Assembly (NCBI RefSeq): GCF_014697585.1 | Contig: NZ_JACJSB010000030.1 | Location: forward strand, 1 to 59,361 | DNA: 59,361 bases | Direction: 5' to 3' | From: Dolichospermum sp. FACHB-1091 | Lineage (GTDB): Bacteria > Cyanobacteriota > Cyanobacteriia > Cyanobacteriales > Nostocaceae | Part shown: positions 1 through 8,966 of the stretch, piece by piece | Position numbering within the stretch: position 1 is the first letter of the stretch | Layout of the letters: every line of letters begins with the position of its first letter | Notes under the pieces: model-generated | What the model was told of the DNA's origin: nothing | Databases searched by the model: none | Seen by the model: the letters and a program-made list of their open reading frames with translations, nothing else | Position numbers and translations under genes: made by a program

Positions 1-1412
1 ATGACATCTTCTGCAAATTGACGAATATTCAAGTTATAAGTAATTAAATCATTGATATGATTAATTTCTCCATTAACTAGCTTTTCTCTGATTTCTAAAT
101 AACGGGTTTTTCTGGTAATATATTCTCTCCAAATTTCCGTAGGTAAACCATAATTATCATCTGCTGGTTGATTCCAATTCTGTCTTTGAGAAACATCATT
201 TAAACCTTTAGCAATATGTTCCGGTAATGGTAAATCTACTCCGGTTTTGACTGCTTCATAAATATAGCGTTCTGGGTAATCTTTTAATAAGTTCCAAAAA
301 TCGTAATTTTCACTTTTGACAACATCAAATAAATAGGGAATAATGCAATTTTTACTAATATATTCTGTGATATCTTCTTTAGTATAATATGCTCCCATTT
401 GTTTTTGGTTAATGTACTTTTCAAAGATATAACCTAAAACATCAGGGTTAATTTCATGATCATTTTTTAGTGGTCTTTCGTCTAAATACCAATTATACTG
501 ATCAAAGAAGTTGAATATTTGAGTAAAAGCGGTATCGGGAATTGTAATTTGAGGATAGGTTTGTTCTAAATAATGGACTGTAAATAAACCCCCGTTTAAA
601 TAGGGAACTTTTCCTAAAAGTGCTTCTAATTCGGTATTTCTGTTCTGATTTCCTAAACCTTGATGAAATAATTTTAGCAGGAAATAACGATAAAATGAGT
701 AAAACTGATTATTTTCTTTGTGTTCTTGACATTGATTTAATTTGGTTCTCAAATAATCTAAATCGTTATTTAAAAAACCTTTACGTTGAATAAAGTAAAT
801 GAACATTAAACGGTTTAGCATTAAGGAAGCGTACCATTCTTGATCAAATTTAACGGGAATACCGTCAATAAAATCTAAAAATGTTTTATATTCCTTTTTG
901 AATTGATCATAAAATTTCTTGGTAACTTTATCAACATCAAAGGCTTTTTTAGTCTTCTTAGTAACTTCTAATAAAGTTAAATTTTCTTCCTCTTTAATAC
1001 TAATATAAATTGTTTCTAACTTTTGAATTAAACCCTCCCCCGACTGGTGAATATAATAATGATTTTCTCGACTAGTGACGGGTTTTCCTGGTTCGCGTCT
1101 TACCCATTGCCAAATTTGTTTTTCTTGACCTTTATCGGTATAAATAATTAAATGTTCTTGACTATAACTAGTAACTTCTATATCAATCTTTTTTCTAATT
1201 TGAGAGTTGGGTAAAATCCCATTTTCAGGTAAACAATGATAAACCATTAAACCACGTTTTTGGGAAATAGCTTTTATAGTATAATTCTCCCCATTTACAG
1301 ATAGATAAATAGGAGAAATATCAGCATAATCCCAACCTAATTCCTCAATAAAAAGTGATGTAAAATCCGATAATTGCAGGTATTTTTTAACTTGACTACG
1401 ATTGAATTTCAT
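1..1412 (-). CDS. N-terminal part of an Eco57I/PglX-type DNA methyltransferase or restriction-modification protein (partial)
   Basis: An uninterrupted reading frame runs from an ATG at 1410-1412 leftwards off the window edge, giving about 470 residues without a stop. Near residues 330-350 it reads LGYIFEKYI and then GAYYTKEDITEYI. That pairing, just ahead of the SAM-binding methylase core, is typical of COG1002 proteins: Eco57I-like type IIG enzymes that join methylation and cleavage, and BREX PglX. The catalytic NPPY-type motif would lie outside the window, so activity cannot be judged. The gene most likely methylates DNA and either restricts or supports phage defence. An upstream spacer with a HIP1 site and a dispersed repeat separates it from the Uma2 gene; no partner R-M gene is visible on this side. 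The family call is firmer than the choice between type IIG and PglX. Confidence 0.75.
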   Translation of the reverse strand, partial: MKFNRSQVKKYLQLSDFTSLFIEELGWDYADISPIYLSVNGENYTIKAISQKRGLMVYHCLPENGILPNSQIRKKIDIEVTSYSQEHLIIYTDKGQEKQIWQWVRREPGKPVTSRENHYYIHQSGEGLIQKLETIYISIKEEENLTLLEVTKKTKKAFDVDKVTKKFYDQFKKEYKTFLDFIDGIPVKFDQEWYASLMLNRLMFIYFIQRKGFLNNDLDYLRTKLNQCQEHKENNQFYSFYRYFLLKLFHQGLGNQNRNTELEALLGKVPYLNGGLFTVHYLEQTYPQITIPDTAFTQIFNFFDQYNWYLDERPLKNDHEINPDVLGYIFEKYINQKQMGAYYTKEDITEYISKNCIIPYLFDVVKSENYDFWNLLKDYPERYIYEAVKTGVDLPLPEHIAKGLNDVSQRQNWNQPADDNYGLPTEIWREYITRKTRYLEIREKLVNGEINHINDLITYNLNIRQFAEDV

Positions 1413-1497
1413 AAAATGCACTCCTGGTATAAATAGCGATCGCTTAACCCACCATTTTCAGTGATTTAAGTGATTTATATAGCGATAAAATACCTGT

Positions 1498-1545
1498 CTT
1501 CATCCTGTACATCCTGATAATCTTGGATATCCTGATTCTGACAGT
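1498..1545. repeat. Dispersed ATCCTG-rich repeat, copy 1
   Basis: This spacer contains a run of ATCCTG-like words (TCATCCTGTACATCCTGATA, then GGATATCCTGATTCTGACA). A closely related string lies at 25738-25785. Both copies sit in spacers and end in ATATCCTG(A/T)TTCTGACA. I read this as a member of the short dispersed repeats common in Nostocales genomes; no function can be assigned. Confidence 0.6.
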
Positions 1546-1594
1546 GGATACTCAACATCATAGCATAGCGAGCTAAATTATAGCCACATTATAG

Positions 1595-2176
1595 TTACAT
1601 GATAGCTACATTGATAACATCCTCATATATATCTGTCATTTCTAAAATTAATCCAACAGAATCTAAATGTAATTTATCATCACGATTAATCAAGGTTTGT
1701 ATAGTCCAATTTCTTTTTTCATCTTGACGATAAACCTCTACCTTAACTTCATCCTGAGAAATCAAAATATATTCTTTCAAACTTGCTAAACTGCGGTAAT
1801 TAAGAAGTTTTTCCCGTCTATCTATAGTTTCTGTACTTGGTGATAGGACTTCGATAATTAAACAAGGATAATTCAAAAAATAACGGTCTTGATCTTCCGT
1901 GTCGCAACTGACAATGACATCAGGATAGTAAAATATAGTTTGATTCTCATGAGCTAAATTTATTCTTACCTTCATGTCAGACATGAAAACATTACAGGAA
2001 CTACCCCGTAACTGAGAACGCAAACGCGAATAAACATTTCCAGAGATTATATTATGTTCTTTACTACCTCCAGCCATAGCAAAGACCTCACCGGCAAAAT
2101 ATTCATGACGAATATCGCTAATTTGTTCCAATTCCAGATATTCTTCAACAGTGAAAAAGTAAAGAGGAGACTGCAT
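1595..2176 (-). CDS. Uma2 family (DUF820) PD-(D/E)XK nuclease-like protein
   Basis: The product is 193 residues and begins MQSPLYFFTVEEYLELE. The ATG at 2174-2176 is preferred over upstream starts because an AAAAGGA ribosome site lies just before it. The Uma2 fold features are present: YPDVIVSCD in the middle (metal-binding Asp), LIIEVLSPST (catalytic Glu of the restriction-endonuclease-like fold), then YILISQDEVKVEVYRQ. Uma2 proteins are strongly expanded in cyanobacteria; most have no known substrate, and links to DNA repair or mobile elements are inferred only from the fold. The length is normal for the family and nothing looks broken. It is divergent from the response regulator to the right and runs in the same direction as the methyltransferase to the left, from which a 180-base spacer separates it, so an operon is unlikely. 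Confidence 0.88.
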   Translation of the reverse strand: MQSPLYFFTVEEYLELEQISDIRHEYFAGEVFAMAGGSKEHNIISGNVYSRLRSQLRGSSCNVFMSDMKVRINLAHENQTIFYYPDVIVSCDTEDQDRYFLNYPCLIIEVLSPSTETIDRREKLLNYRSLASLKEYILISQDEVKVEVYRQDEKRNWTIQTLINRDDKLHLDSVGLILEMTDIYEDVINVAIM

Positions 2177-2555
2177 AATTTTTCCTTTTCTGACAATTAT
2201 AAAATTATTAAGGTATAAAATTATTAAGGGTTGAAAACCCATTGTGCAAGATTAACCTCAACTGTGTCATGAATTTTTAACAGATAAAGCGATCGCTGAA
2301 GGTCTTTATGTATTATAAGCTACTACAAGGTGGAGTTATATACTGATAGATTTGAGCAAAAAGAAATCAATTATCACGTAAGTAGGTGAACGGAAAAAAT
2401 ATGAAATTACTTCAGCAAAAATTATTTTTTTAATTGGGTTGGGGAATTTTCCCTAGAGATGTCACCAGAAAATTAGTAACTTGAGTTAGTATTGTGTCAA
2501 ATGTCAGTAACACAGCCACAGATTATAACTCATATTGATTACTAATTCCCAGCAA
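2177..2555. other. Divergent spacer between Uma2 gene and response regulator
   Basis: This gap must hold promoters for both flanking genes. It carries a HIP1 site near 2287-2294 and a solitary end of the AAGTAGGT inverted-repeat element at 2379-2400 (see 8967-9082 for a complete copy). I see no further gene in it. Confidence 0.6.
2379..2400. repeat. Solo end of the AAGTAGGT inverted-repeat element
   Basis: The string TAAGTAGGTGAACGGAAAAA matches one end of the complete copies at 8967-9082 and 18087-18216 (TAAGTAGGTGAACGCAAAAA in the first). The rest of the element is absent, so this is a remnant or a coincidental end match; the length of identity makes a remnant more likely. Confidence 0.6.
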
Positions 2556-3269
2556 ATGATAGCTACTTACAATCCCTCTGTTTTTGTTTTGGTGATTGAA
2601 CCAGATGAAACTCTAGCTAATCAGTTAGCTTTTGATTTACAAGAAGCTGGTTATGATGCAATTGTAGCTCATGATGCAGCCCATGGATTGGAATACTGCC
2701 GCGATGCCTCCAGCGGCCAAAGCCATAACCAACCTGCTTTAATTGTTATAGACCGGATGCTCCTTGGCGACTCTGGATTATCCTTATGTAAAAATCTCAG
2801 AAACATGGGTAATCTTTCTCCTGTAGTGATTTTAATGGCTAGGGATACAGTAGATGATCGGATAGCTTGTTTAGATGCTGGCGCTAATGATTATATTCTC
2901 AAGCCTTACCGTTCGGAAGATTTTCTCAAGCTGATTCATCTCTATCTGAAACCGGATCTTGATACCACAGAGCAATTACGCTTCGGAGATTTGGTTTTGG
3001 ATATAGGAACGCGTCGCGCTATTTACAATAGCAAAGCTATTGACTTAACCATGAAGGAATTTGAATTATTAAAGTTCTTAATGGAACATCCCCGCGAAGT
3101 ATTAAGCCGCGAACAAATTTTAGAGAATGTTTGGGGTTACGACTTTATGGGTGAATCTAATGTAATTGAGGTCTATGTTCGTTATCTTCGCCTCAAAATT
3201 GAAGAAGAGGGTCAAAAACGTCTGATTCAAACCGTACGCGGTGTAGGTTATGTACTCAGAGAATCCTAA
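2556..3269 (+). CDS. OmpR/PhoB-class response regulator with a degenerate receiver (NblR-like candidate)
   Basis: A receiver domain occupies about residues 8-125 and a winged-helix OmpR DNA-binding domain residues 140-235 (DLTMKEFELLKFLMEHPREV ... TVRGVGYVLRES). The receiver keeps the phospho-acceptor Asp (IVIDRML) and the conserved Lys (ILKPY). The acidic pair reads EPD where DD or ED is usual, and the switch Thr/Ser is replaced by Met in LMARD. Such atypical receivers are known for cyanobacterial NblR, which controls phycobilisome degradation and stress survival, so NblR is a reasonable guess but not proven. I start at ATG 2556 (MIATYNPSVFVLV); a TTG at 2535 would add seven residues. There is no adjacent histidine kinase, as is usual for cyanobacterial orphan regulators. 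Confidence 0.85.
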   Translation: MIATYNPSVFVLVIEPDETLANQLAFDLQEAGYDAIVAHDAAHGLEYCRDASSGQSHNQPALIVIDRMLLGDSGLSLCKNLRNMGNLSPVVILMARDTVDDRIACLDAGANDYILKPYRSEDFLKLIHLYLKPDLDTTEQLRFGDLVLDIGTRRAIYNSKAIDLTMKEFELLKFLMEHPREVLSREQILENVWGYDFMGESNVIEVYVRYLRLKIEEEGQKRLIQTVRGVGYVLRES

Positions 3270-3395
3270 AATTGCTGAAATGAGCAACAATCACAAATAA
3301 AATCCAAATTTGTGGGCAATTTTGCAGAAATTGAGTAAGATGGTCAAAATCTGAATCCCAGTCAATAAACTAATTGCCTATTCCCTCTATTACCT

Positions 3396-3923
3396 ATGAT
3401 TTCCAGGCTCAGTCTCTGTTCAGTATTACTCAGTATTTTACTCATGGGCTGTTCACCACCCACCACTGCTAAAATTCCACCTGTGACACCGAAATATCAA
3501 ACTCAAATAGCAGTAAATGCTGGTCAAAACCTGCCAATTTCAGCAATTGCAACTTTTCCTAAAGACGTAAAAATTGAGTTAGAAGTAGCGGGAACACCGG
3601 AACAGCAAATGATGGGTTTAATGTATAGACCAACTTTAGCTGATAATCGGGGAATGCTGTTTGTTTTTCCTTCAGCACAACCAGTAAAATTTTGGATGAA
3701 AAATGTCCCCGTTGCTTTAGATATTATCTTTATCGAAAAAGGTGTAGTTAAGTATGTACAAGAATCTGCCCCTCCTTGTCATGAAGAACCTTGTCCCACT
3801 TATGGTCCTAATGTACTTATAGATCAGGTAATTGAACTCAGGTCAGGACGAGCAGCAGAATTAAATTTAAAAAGAGGAGATAATATCACAATTGATTTCG
3901 TCAGTCCTAAAACTTCTCAGTAA
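3396..3923 (+). CDS. DUF192 lipoprotein
   Basis: The 175-residue product begins with a lipoprotein signal peptide ending in LLMGC (lipidated Cys19), so it should be anchored to a membrane on the periplasmic side. Residues 55-170 form a DUF192 domain, recognised by MMGLMYRPTLADNRGMLFVF, the following FWMKNVPVALDIIFI, and the late PCPTYGP and VIELRSGRA segments. DUF192 is a small beta-rich domain of unknown biochemical role found in archaea and bacteria, often exported. The ATG at 3396 gives a complete signal peptide. It follows the response regulator by 126 bases on the same strand, which could mean co-transcription, but nothing shows it directly. Confidence 0.88.
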   Translation: MISRLSLCSVLLSILLMGCSPPTTAKIPPVTPKYQTQIAVNAGQNLPISAIATFPKDVKIELEVAGTPEQQMMGLMYRPTLADNRGMLFVFPSAQPVKFWMKNVPVALDIIFIEKGVVKYVQESAPPCHEEPCPTYGPNVLIDQVIELRSGRAAELNLKRGDNITIDFVSPKTSQ

Positions 3924-4123
3924 ACGGTATTTAATTGCTGACTATAGCGTTTCTTGTGTTGCATAATGGCATTATCAGTTATGTTTCCCGCAAAGGAAAA
4001 GAGATTTTTAATTTTCCAATTTCATACCTCTATCAGTCTATGGCCACCCAGGCTATCAGCAACGCCGCGTTTTCTAGTTTAATTCTGACTTCTTTGACCT
4101 CTTTGCGTAAGTTATGTATATAA

Positions 4124-4524
4124 TAAAGTCTCAATATGTCAGATATTTAACTGATACTTGGTTATCTTTTCAAAAAAATATTACGTAAACTAGCATAAAT
4201 AACAGAGAAGAGGTTAATATTTATCCAGGACTTATGCAATTGGCACATTAGTAAGGCGCATGACTACCGCAGAAATCTAGCAAATAAGCAAATTGCTGAG
4301 ATCTGATGCACCCTACAATAGATTATTGGTGTGACACTTGCGTAAGTCCTATTGATATAAGACTTTAAAAAAGGGTTATTTAAAAGAATGGAATATTTTC
4401 TGTATAACCTTCTAATGTTAGTCTACTCGCAGCAAAGTGACAAATAAAATACTGGTTACATAATACCCGCAAAATAGATAAACAATCTATAATTATACAT
4501 TTCCCCCAAGGATGTGACATACAA
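4124..4524. other. Spacer holding a MITE-like element
   Basis: No convincing gene lies between the DUF192 lipoprotein region and the DUF2949-like gene. Most of the recognisable content is the inverted-repeat element at 4227-4350. A short degenerate copy of the cyanobacterial GGCCAC...GCTATCAGCAA repeat lies just to the left, near 4041-4065. Confidence 0.6.
4227..4350. mobile_element. MITE-like element with AGGACTTA(T/C)GCAA ends
   Basis: The left end reads AGGACTTATGCAATTGGCAC and the reverse complement of the right end reads AGGACTTACGCAAGTGTCAC, matching at about 16 of 20 positions across a 124-base unit. There is no room for a transposase. AGGACTTACGCA is a recurrent terminal sequence of small cyanobacterial elements, so I read this as a non-autonomous transposon. 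I could not find a clear target duplication. Confidence 0.7.
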
Positions 4525-4716
4525 ATGGTAATATCAAGATATTCTCGGCTGATTAATTTTCTCCAGGAAGATTTAGCAATTTCCACTGCTTCCCTTTCCG
4601 TAGCATTGCGTAACCGTGATCAAGATCCTGGTTCTTTAACAATGACTCTTTGGCAATATGGTTTAATTACTCTAGAACAGTTAGAACAAATTTATGATTG
4701 GCTAGAAACGGCATAG
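4525..4716 (+). CDS. DUF2949-like small cyanobacterial protein
   Basis: This 63-residue protein reads MVISRYSRLINFLQEDLAI and ends LWQYGLITLEQLEQIYDWLE. The FLQEDL...LWQYGL.TL.QL..I.DWLE layout is that of a cyanobacteria-specific family of about 60-70 residues annotated DUF2949. No function is known; the residues suggest a small all-helical cytosolic protein. An AAGGATG ribosome site lies about ten bases before the ATG. The gene stands alone between a MITE-like element and a run of short tandem repeats. A 68-residue frame on the other strand overlaps its 5' part but has no family features. Confidence 0.78.
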   Translation: MVISRYSRLINFLQEDLAISTASLSVALRNRDQDPGSLTMTLWQYGLITLEQLEQIYDWLETA

Positions 4717-4721
4717 GGAAA

Positions 4722-4800
4722 AGGTGACAGGTGACAGGTGACAGGGAAGAGAGACCAATTACCCATTACCCATTACCAATTACCCATTACCCATTACCAG
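4722..4800. repeat. Two short tandem repeats: GTGACAG units, then ATTACCC units
   Basis: Three heptamer units of the GTGACAG type are followed, after a short purine-rich link, by about six near-identical ATTACCC/ATTACCA units. Both are short tandemly repeated repetitive (STRR) sequences of the sort found in spacers of heterocystous cyanobacteria. They occupy most of the gap between two convergent genes. Confidence 0.8.
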
Positions 4801-4808
4801 CCTCATAA

Positions 4809-5960
4809 CTATTTTCCAAAAACTTTTGCTGCTGCTGCTATACCAGCGCCAACGGTGAAGTTTTCGTGGCCAACCTGTGGAAGAACAACTTCTAGGGAGG
4901 CGATACAGCTAAGGATATCACGATCGCTGACAAAACCCAAGTGACCAATACGGAAAATTTTATTACTGAGATGGTCTTGTCCACCTGCTAGAGCGATATC
5001 AAACCGTTTTTTCATCAAAGAGCGAATTTTATCACTTTCGATGCCTGGAGTGGCGACAGCGGTAATGGCCGGACTAGCACATTCGTCGGCCGCAAACAAA
5101 GATAAATTTAAGGCTTTCATAGCCGCACGGGTGGCATTTTTTTGGCGTTCATGACGAGTAAAGATGGATTCCAATCCTTCCTTTTTCATCATTCCCAGAG
5201 TGGTGTGTAGGGCTACTATTAAGTTAACCGGGGGAGTAAAGGGGGTAGTATTTTTAGCGGTAGATTTGCGATATTTACCTAAATCTAAATAATATTTAGG
5301 TAACTTTGCAGTTTTGTAAGCTTCCCAGGCTTTGGGACTGACGGAAACAAATCCTAAACCGGGAGGAATCATGTAACCTTTTTGAGAACCGGAAGCGACT
5401 ACATCTAAACCCCAAGCGTCTACAGGGACATTGTAAGCGCCTAAACTGGTGACAGCATCAACAATAATTAAGGCCTGTCCATGTTCTTTAACGTGGCGGT
5501 TAATAGTTTCTAAATCATTAATTACCCCGGTGGAGGTTTCACTGTGGGTAATAATTACAGCTTTAATTTCCTTGTTGGTGTCTGCTTGCAGTTTAGCTGC
5601 AAATTGGTCTGGGTCTAAAGGTTGTCCCCATTCTGCGGTGACAGTTTCCACATTTAAACCAAAAGCTTGACCGACTTCTACCCAACGTTCCCCAAATTTA
5701 CCATTAGAACCAACTAAAATGCGATCGCCTGGGGAAAGGAAATTAATTATTCCCGCTTCTACAGCACCAGTACCGCTGACGTTTAACATCAGTACATCAC
5801 TTGTAGTTTGATGTAGCCATTTGAGGTTTTCTGTCACCTCTCCCATCATACTGCTAAATTCACCGCTACGGTGGCCAATGGGGTGTTTGGCTAATGCTAG
5901 TAAAGCTGCTTCTGGAACTGGAGTCGGTCCTGGAATCATCAGCATCAATTTATTATCCAT
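4809..5960 (-). CDS. Class V aminotransferase, alanine/serine-glyoxylate type
   Basis: The 383-residue product is a fold-type I PLP enzyme of the class V family. The cofactor lysine is K194 in ASGSQKGYMIPPG, the PLP-binding Asp is in IIVDAVTSLGA around residue 168, and the N-terminal MIPGPTPVPEAAL and GTGAVEAG motifs fit the serine-glyoxylate / alanine-glyoxylate group. Cyanobacterial orthologues are often mislabelled as the soluble hydrogenase 42 kDa subunit. The expected role is glyoxylate transamination to glycine with Ser or Ala as donor, as in photorespiration, acting in the cytosol. The ATG at 5958-5960 gives the usual family length. The gene ends against the short tandem repeats on the left, and its 3' end is convergent with the DUF2949-like gene. 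Substrate assignment is inference. Confidence 0.9.
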   Translation of the reverse strand: MDNKLMLMIPGPTPVPEAALLALAKHPIGHRSGEFSSMMGEVTENLKWLHQTTSDVLMLNVSGTGAVEAGIINFLSPGDRILVGSNGKFGERWVEVGQAFGLNVETVTAEWGQPLDPDQFAAKLQADTNKEIKAVIITHSETSTGVINDLETINRHVKEHGQALIIVDAVTSLGAYNVPVDAWGLDVVASGSQKGYMIPPGLGFVSVSPKAWEAYKTAKLPKYYLDLGKYRKSTAKNTTPFTPPVNLIVALHTTLGMMKKEGLESIFTRHERQKNATRAAMKALNLSLFAADECASPAITAVATPGIESDKIRSLMKKRFDIALAGGQDHLSNKIFRIGHLGFVSDRDILSCIASLEVVLPQVGHENFTVGAGIAAAAKVFGK

Positions 5961-6075
5961 CTGTGTGTTATGTCCTAGTTGAAAATTTCAATACGATCCA
6001 AATTAACCCTTAAAGGGGATAAAAACACAAAAAAAATCTACTAAAATCCTTTATAGGGATAGTAGTTCAAAACCG

Positions 6076-6321
6076 TCAGGAGCAATCAACTTGATCTGGA
6101 AAATGATTGATAGACCAACGGTGATCAATCACCATAGAGGAAGACTGAAAAATTTCTTCTAACCGTTTTTGTTGGGATGCAGCTTTTCGCATGGTAATAA
6201 TCAGTTGATTGACTTGATTGCGAAGGTCTTGATTTTGACCTAAAGAGGTCATGGTTTGCTTTTCCAAAAGTTGAAGTATCAGTTCGTAATGGATAGGAGA
6301 GGGTAAAGGAATTGGCTCCAT
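6076..6321 (-). CDS. DUF5340-like small cyanobacterial protein
   Basis: This 81-residue protein starts MEPIPLPSPIHYELILQLLE and continues with a long helix, QVNQLIITMRKAASQQKRLE. It then ends in a DHRWSINH motif. I recognise this pattern from a small cyanobacteria-only family annotated DUF5340, with no known function. It is predicted soluble and mostly helical. It lies on the same strand as trpC (upstream) and the aminotransferase (downstream), with 115-base gaps on each side, so it may have its own promoter. A second frame at 6125-6343 overlaps it and lacks family features. Confidence 0.75.
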   Translation of the reverse strand: MEPIPLPSPIHYELILQLLEKQTMTSLGQNQDLRNQVNQLIITMRKAASQQKRLEEIFQSSSMVIDHRWSINHFPDQVDCS

Positions 6322-6438
6322 GTAGTTTATTGTGAAGTTGCAATTTAGGGATTTTTTAATTTTCTTTTAGTCAAAGTTTAGCTAATCCTTAACTAGTTGT
6401 TACACAGAAAATAAATAATTGCAGGTCATGGGCTGTAA

Positions 6439-7320
6439 TTAAGCAAACAGATTCGTAATTGCTACTTGAGGATCTGGTTGTTTCACTAATGATTCACCAA
6501 TCAGTACAGCTGATACACCTGCTGTTTTAACTACATTTAAGTCCTCTGGATGATGCAATCCTGATTCACTGACGACTAGAATATTTTTTGCTTGTAATTG
6601 CTCACCTCTAGCTGTCATTAATTCAGAAGTTGTTTGTAAATCAACGGTAAAATCTTCTAAATTACGATTATTAATTCCGATTAAGGAAACACCATCTAAA
6701 GCTAAAACCCGATCTAATTCTTCTAAATTATGCACTTCTATTAAAGCTGCCATTTTCAAGTTATGAGCAATTTTAATAAAGTATTGTAGATCTTGATCAT
6801 TGAGAATTGCTGCTATTAATAAAACTGCATCTGCGCCATTAATTCTCGCCCAATACATTTGGTAGGGATAGATGATAAAATCCTTACATAGTAGGGGTAA
6901 ATCCACTGTAGAACGGACTAAAGACAGATTTTCAAAACTACCTTGGAAAAATTTAACATCTGTCAGCACCGAAAGACAACTAGCACCCCCTGCTTGATAA
7001 GATTGAGCTATGGCTACTGGGTCAAAATCTGTCCTTAATATCCCTTTACTGGGAGAAGCTTTTTTAACTTCGGCGATTAAAGCGGGATTAGTTTTCCCAT
7101 AACGCAAAGCAGCGATAAAATCACGGGTGGGTGGTACAGTCAGGGCTTGTGTTTGTAATTCCCGCAAGGGGAGCTTTTCCCGCATTTTTTCAACTTCTGT
7201 TTCTTTATGCCAGACAATTTCTTCTAAAATATTATTTGGTGCTGCACCCTCTATAGCGGATTTATATTGGATTATAGAAATATTAATAGCTGGGCTAGGT
7301 GAACGACGACGAATTTGCAT
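6439..7320 (-). CDS. trpC: Indole-3-glycerol-phosphate synthase
   Basis: This 293-residue TIM barrel catalyses ring closure of carboxyphenylamino-deoxyribulose phosphate to indole-3-glycerol phosphate in tryptophan synthesis. The family signatures are clear: [16 protein letters not shown] with the catalytic Lys near residue 105, [27 protein letters not shown] with the second catalytic Lys, [21 protein letters not shown] and [12 protein letters not shown]. The roughly 30 extra residues at the N terminus ([20 protein letters not shown]) are normal for cyanobacterial TrpC. The ATG is at 7318-7320. The gene stands apart from other trp genes, as is usual in cyanobacteria. Its upstream spacer is filled by a heptamer repeat tract and a hairpin repeat next to lpdA. 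Confidence 0.96.
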   Translation of the reverse strand: MQIRRRSPSPAINISIIQYKSAIEGAAPNNILEEIVWHKETEVEKMREKLPLRELQTQALTVPPTRDFIAALRYGKTNPALIAEVKKASPSKGILRTDFDPVAIAQSYQAGGASCLSVLTDVKFFQGSFENLSLVRSTVDLPLLCKDFIIYPYQMYWARINGADAVLLIAAILNDQDLQYFIKIAHNLKMAALIEVHNLEELDRVLALDGVSLIGINNRNLEDFTVDLQTTSELMTARGEQLQAKNILVVSESGLHHPEDLNVVKTAGVSAVLIGESLVKQPDPQVAITNLFA

Positions 7321-7323
7321 ATT

Positions 7324-7399
7324 AGTTGGTTGTTGGTTGTTGGTTGTTGGTTGTTGGTTGTTGGTTGTCAGTTGTCAACTGACCACTGACAACTGACTA
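7324..7399. repeat. GTTGGTT heptamer array fused to a GTTGTCAG hairpin repeat
   Basis: About six GTTGGTT-phase heptamers run from 7326 to about 7365. They are followed by GTTGTCAGTTGTC, a four-base loop and GACCACTGACAAC, which is a near-perfect inverted repeat (12 of 13 pairs). The same hairpin word family recurs inside rpoC2 at 41082-41137 and in the rpoC1-rpoC2 spacer, so it is a dispersed family. Here it forms the whole 80-base spacer between lpdA and trpC. Confidence 0.85.
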
Positions 7400-7403
7400 A
7401 CGA

Positions 7404-8834
7404 TTAACTAACTAACGCGCGTTTATAAGCTTCATCTAGAACTTCTGAAAGGGTGGGGTGAGCGTGAACTTGGTAAGCAAGAGTTTTGATAGATTGACGG
7501 TTAGAAACAGCGGCCGAAGCTTCGTGAATTAGATCCGAGGCGTGGGGACCAAAGATATGTACACCTAAGACTTCTCCTGTATCTTGGCGGTAAATCACCT
7601 TTGTCATACCGTCAGTATCATTTTCCGCCAAAGCTTTAGAATTACCTTTAAAATAACTCTTAGTGGTGGCGATTTCAAAACCTTCATTTAAACCCAAAGC
7701 ATGGGCGGCTGTTTCTGTCAAGCCCACATAACTAACTTCTGGGTGAGTAAAGGCGGCGGCGGGAATACTGCGGTAGTCAACAGTTTTTTGACGACCCATA
7801 ATATTCTCTACAGCAATGATACCTTGAGCGGATGCCGCATGAGCTAACATCATTTTCCCGGTAGCATCACCAATAGCCCAGAGGTGGGGGACAACTTCGC
7901 CGTTGGCTAATACGGCCATATTATCATTAACAGGAATAAAATTACGGCGGTCAAGGTCAACACCAACGGATTCCAGACCAAGATTTTGGGTAGCGGGAAC
8001 ACGGCCTGTAGCGACTAAACAAGCATCAACTTCGAGAACTTCTAAATCTTCTTTAGTTTCAAAGTTAGCTAATTCAATGATTACTGGTGAACCCGGTATG
8101 ACTTTTTTGGCGTAAATACCGACTTTAGTTTCAATATCGCGGGGGTTAATTAAGACCCGTTCTGCCAGTTTAGCAATATCCCGGTCAAATCCTGGCATTA
8201 ACTCATTTAGGGCTTCAATTAAGGTAATTTCACAACCCAAAGCTGAGTAAACATCAGAAAATTCTAAGCCAATGTAACCACTACCAATAATCGCCACCCA
8301 TTTGGGGAGAGTTTCTAATTTAACGCCTTGGTCGCTGGTAAAGACTGTTTTCCCGTCTACTTCGATTCCTGGGGGAACAAAGGGGACAGAACCGGGGGAA
8401 AGGATGATATTTTGGGCGGTGATGGTTTTCTCACCTTTATCTGTGGTAATGGTGACTTTTTGTGTACCTGCTACCTTACCCCAACCTCGAATAATATCAA
8501 CTCCCAAGCGCTTGAGACTGTTGGTTAGGTCCCCTTGAATTTTGGAGACGAGATTGTTAGCATGATTAGCGATCGCTTCTCGTTCAAACTCGACACTGCC
8601 AATTTGTATTCCCAATGACTTGAGGTGATGAGCGTTACGTAATTCTCTCACTTTTCCTGAAGCCGCCAGCAATGCCTTAGAAGGGATACAACCCCTGTTT
8701 ACACAAGTGCCTCCCATATCTCCAGCTTCAATAATCGCCGTTTTCTGACCGCAACTGATAGCGTGTAAGGCAGCACCATGTCCACCTACACCAGCGCCGA
8801 TAATCACTAAATCGTAATCAAATCCAGGACTCAC
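7404..8834 (-). CDS. lpdA: Dihydrolipoyl dehydrogenase (E3)
   Basis: This 476-residue flavoenzyme reoxidises dihydrolipoamide in the pyruvate dehydrogenase complex and in glycine cleavage. Visible motifs are the FAD-binding [16 protein letters not shown] at residues 9-24, the redox disulfide in [13 protein letters not shown], the NAD-binding [19 protein letters not shown] near residue 185, the second FAD motif [17 protein letters not shown], and the C-terminal His-Glu pair in [17 protein letters not shown]. All catalytic parts are present and the length is typical. Translation starts at GTG 8832-8834, since no in-frame ATG lies nearby. It points toward trpC across an 83-base repeat-filled spacer; co-transcription is possible but unproven. 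Confidence 0.96.
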   Translation of the reverse strand: MSPGFDYDLVIIGAGVGGHGAALHAISCGQKTAIIEAGDMGGTCVNRGCIPSKALLAASGKVRELRNAHHLKSLGIQIGSVEFEREAIANHANNLVSKIQGDLTNSLKRLGVDIIRGWGKVAGTQKVTITTDKGEKTITAQNIILSPGSVPFVPPGIEVDGKTVFTSDQGVKLETLPKWVAIIGSGYIGLEFSDVYSALGCEITLIEALNELMPGFDRDIAKLAERVLINPRDIETKVGIYAKKVIPGSPVIIELANFETKEDLEVLEVDACLVATGRVPATQNLGLESVGVDLDRRNFIPVNDNMAVLANGEVVPHLWAIGDATGKMMLAHAASAQGIIAVENIMGRQKTVDYRSIPAAAFTHPEVSYVGLTETAAHALGLNEGFEIATTKSYFKGNSKALAENDTDGMTKVIYRQDTGEVLGVHIFGPHASDLIHEASAAVSNRQSIKTLAYQVHAHPTLSEVLDEAYKRALVS

Positions 8835-8966
8835 TTTTGTTTCCCCGTTTTCTTGGCCTATTTTCTCTTAAGTTAACTTTTATATCAAAAATTTGGGTTC
8901 ATAACCCCGTCTTCCTAGAACAAGTTTTGGTAGAGTAGATTTTGTTACGGAGATGAGAAAGATAAT

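Noticed and set aside
3935-4123. 62-residue plus-strand open frame after the DUF192 gene
   Set aside because: No start context or family features; it crosses a dispersed GGCCAC...GCTATCAGC repeat.
4380-4586. 68-residue minus-strand frame opposite the DUF2949-like gene
   Set aside because: Overlaps a recognised gene family and has no supporting motif or ribosome site.
7127-7396. 89-residue plus-strand frame ending in a Leu/Val/Cys repeat
   Set aside because: Antisense of trpC followed by translation of the GTTGGTT heptamers.
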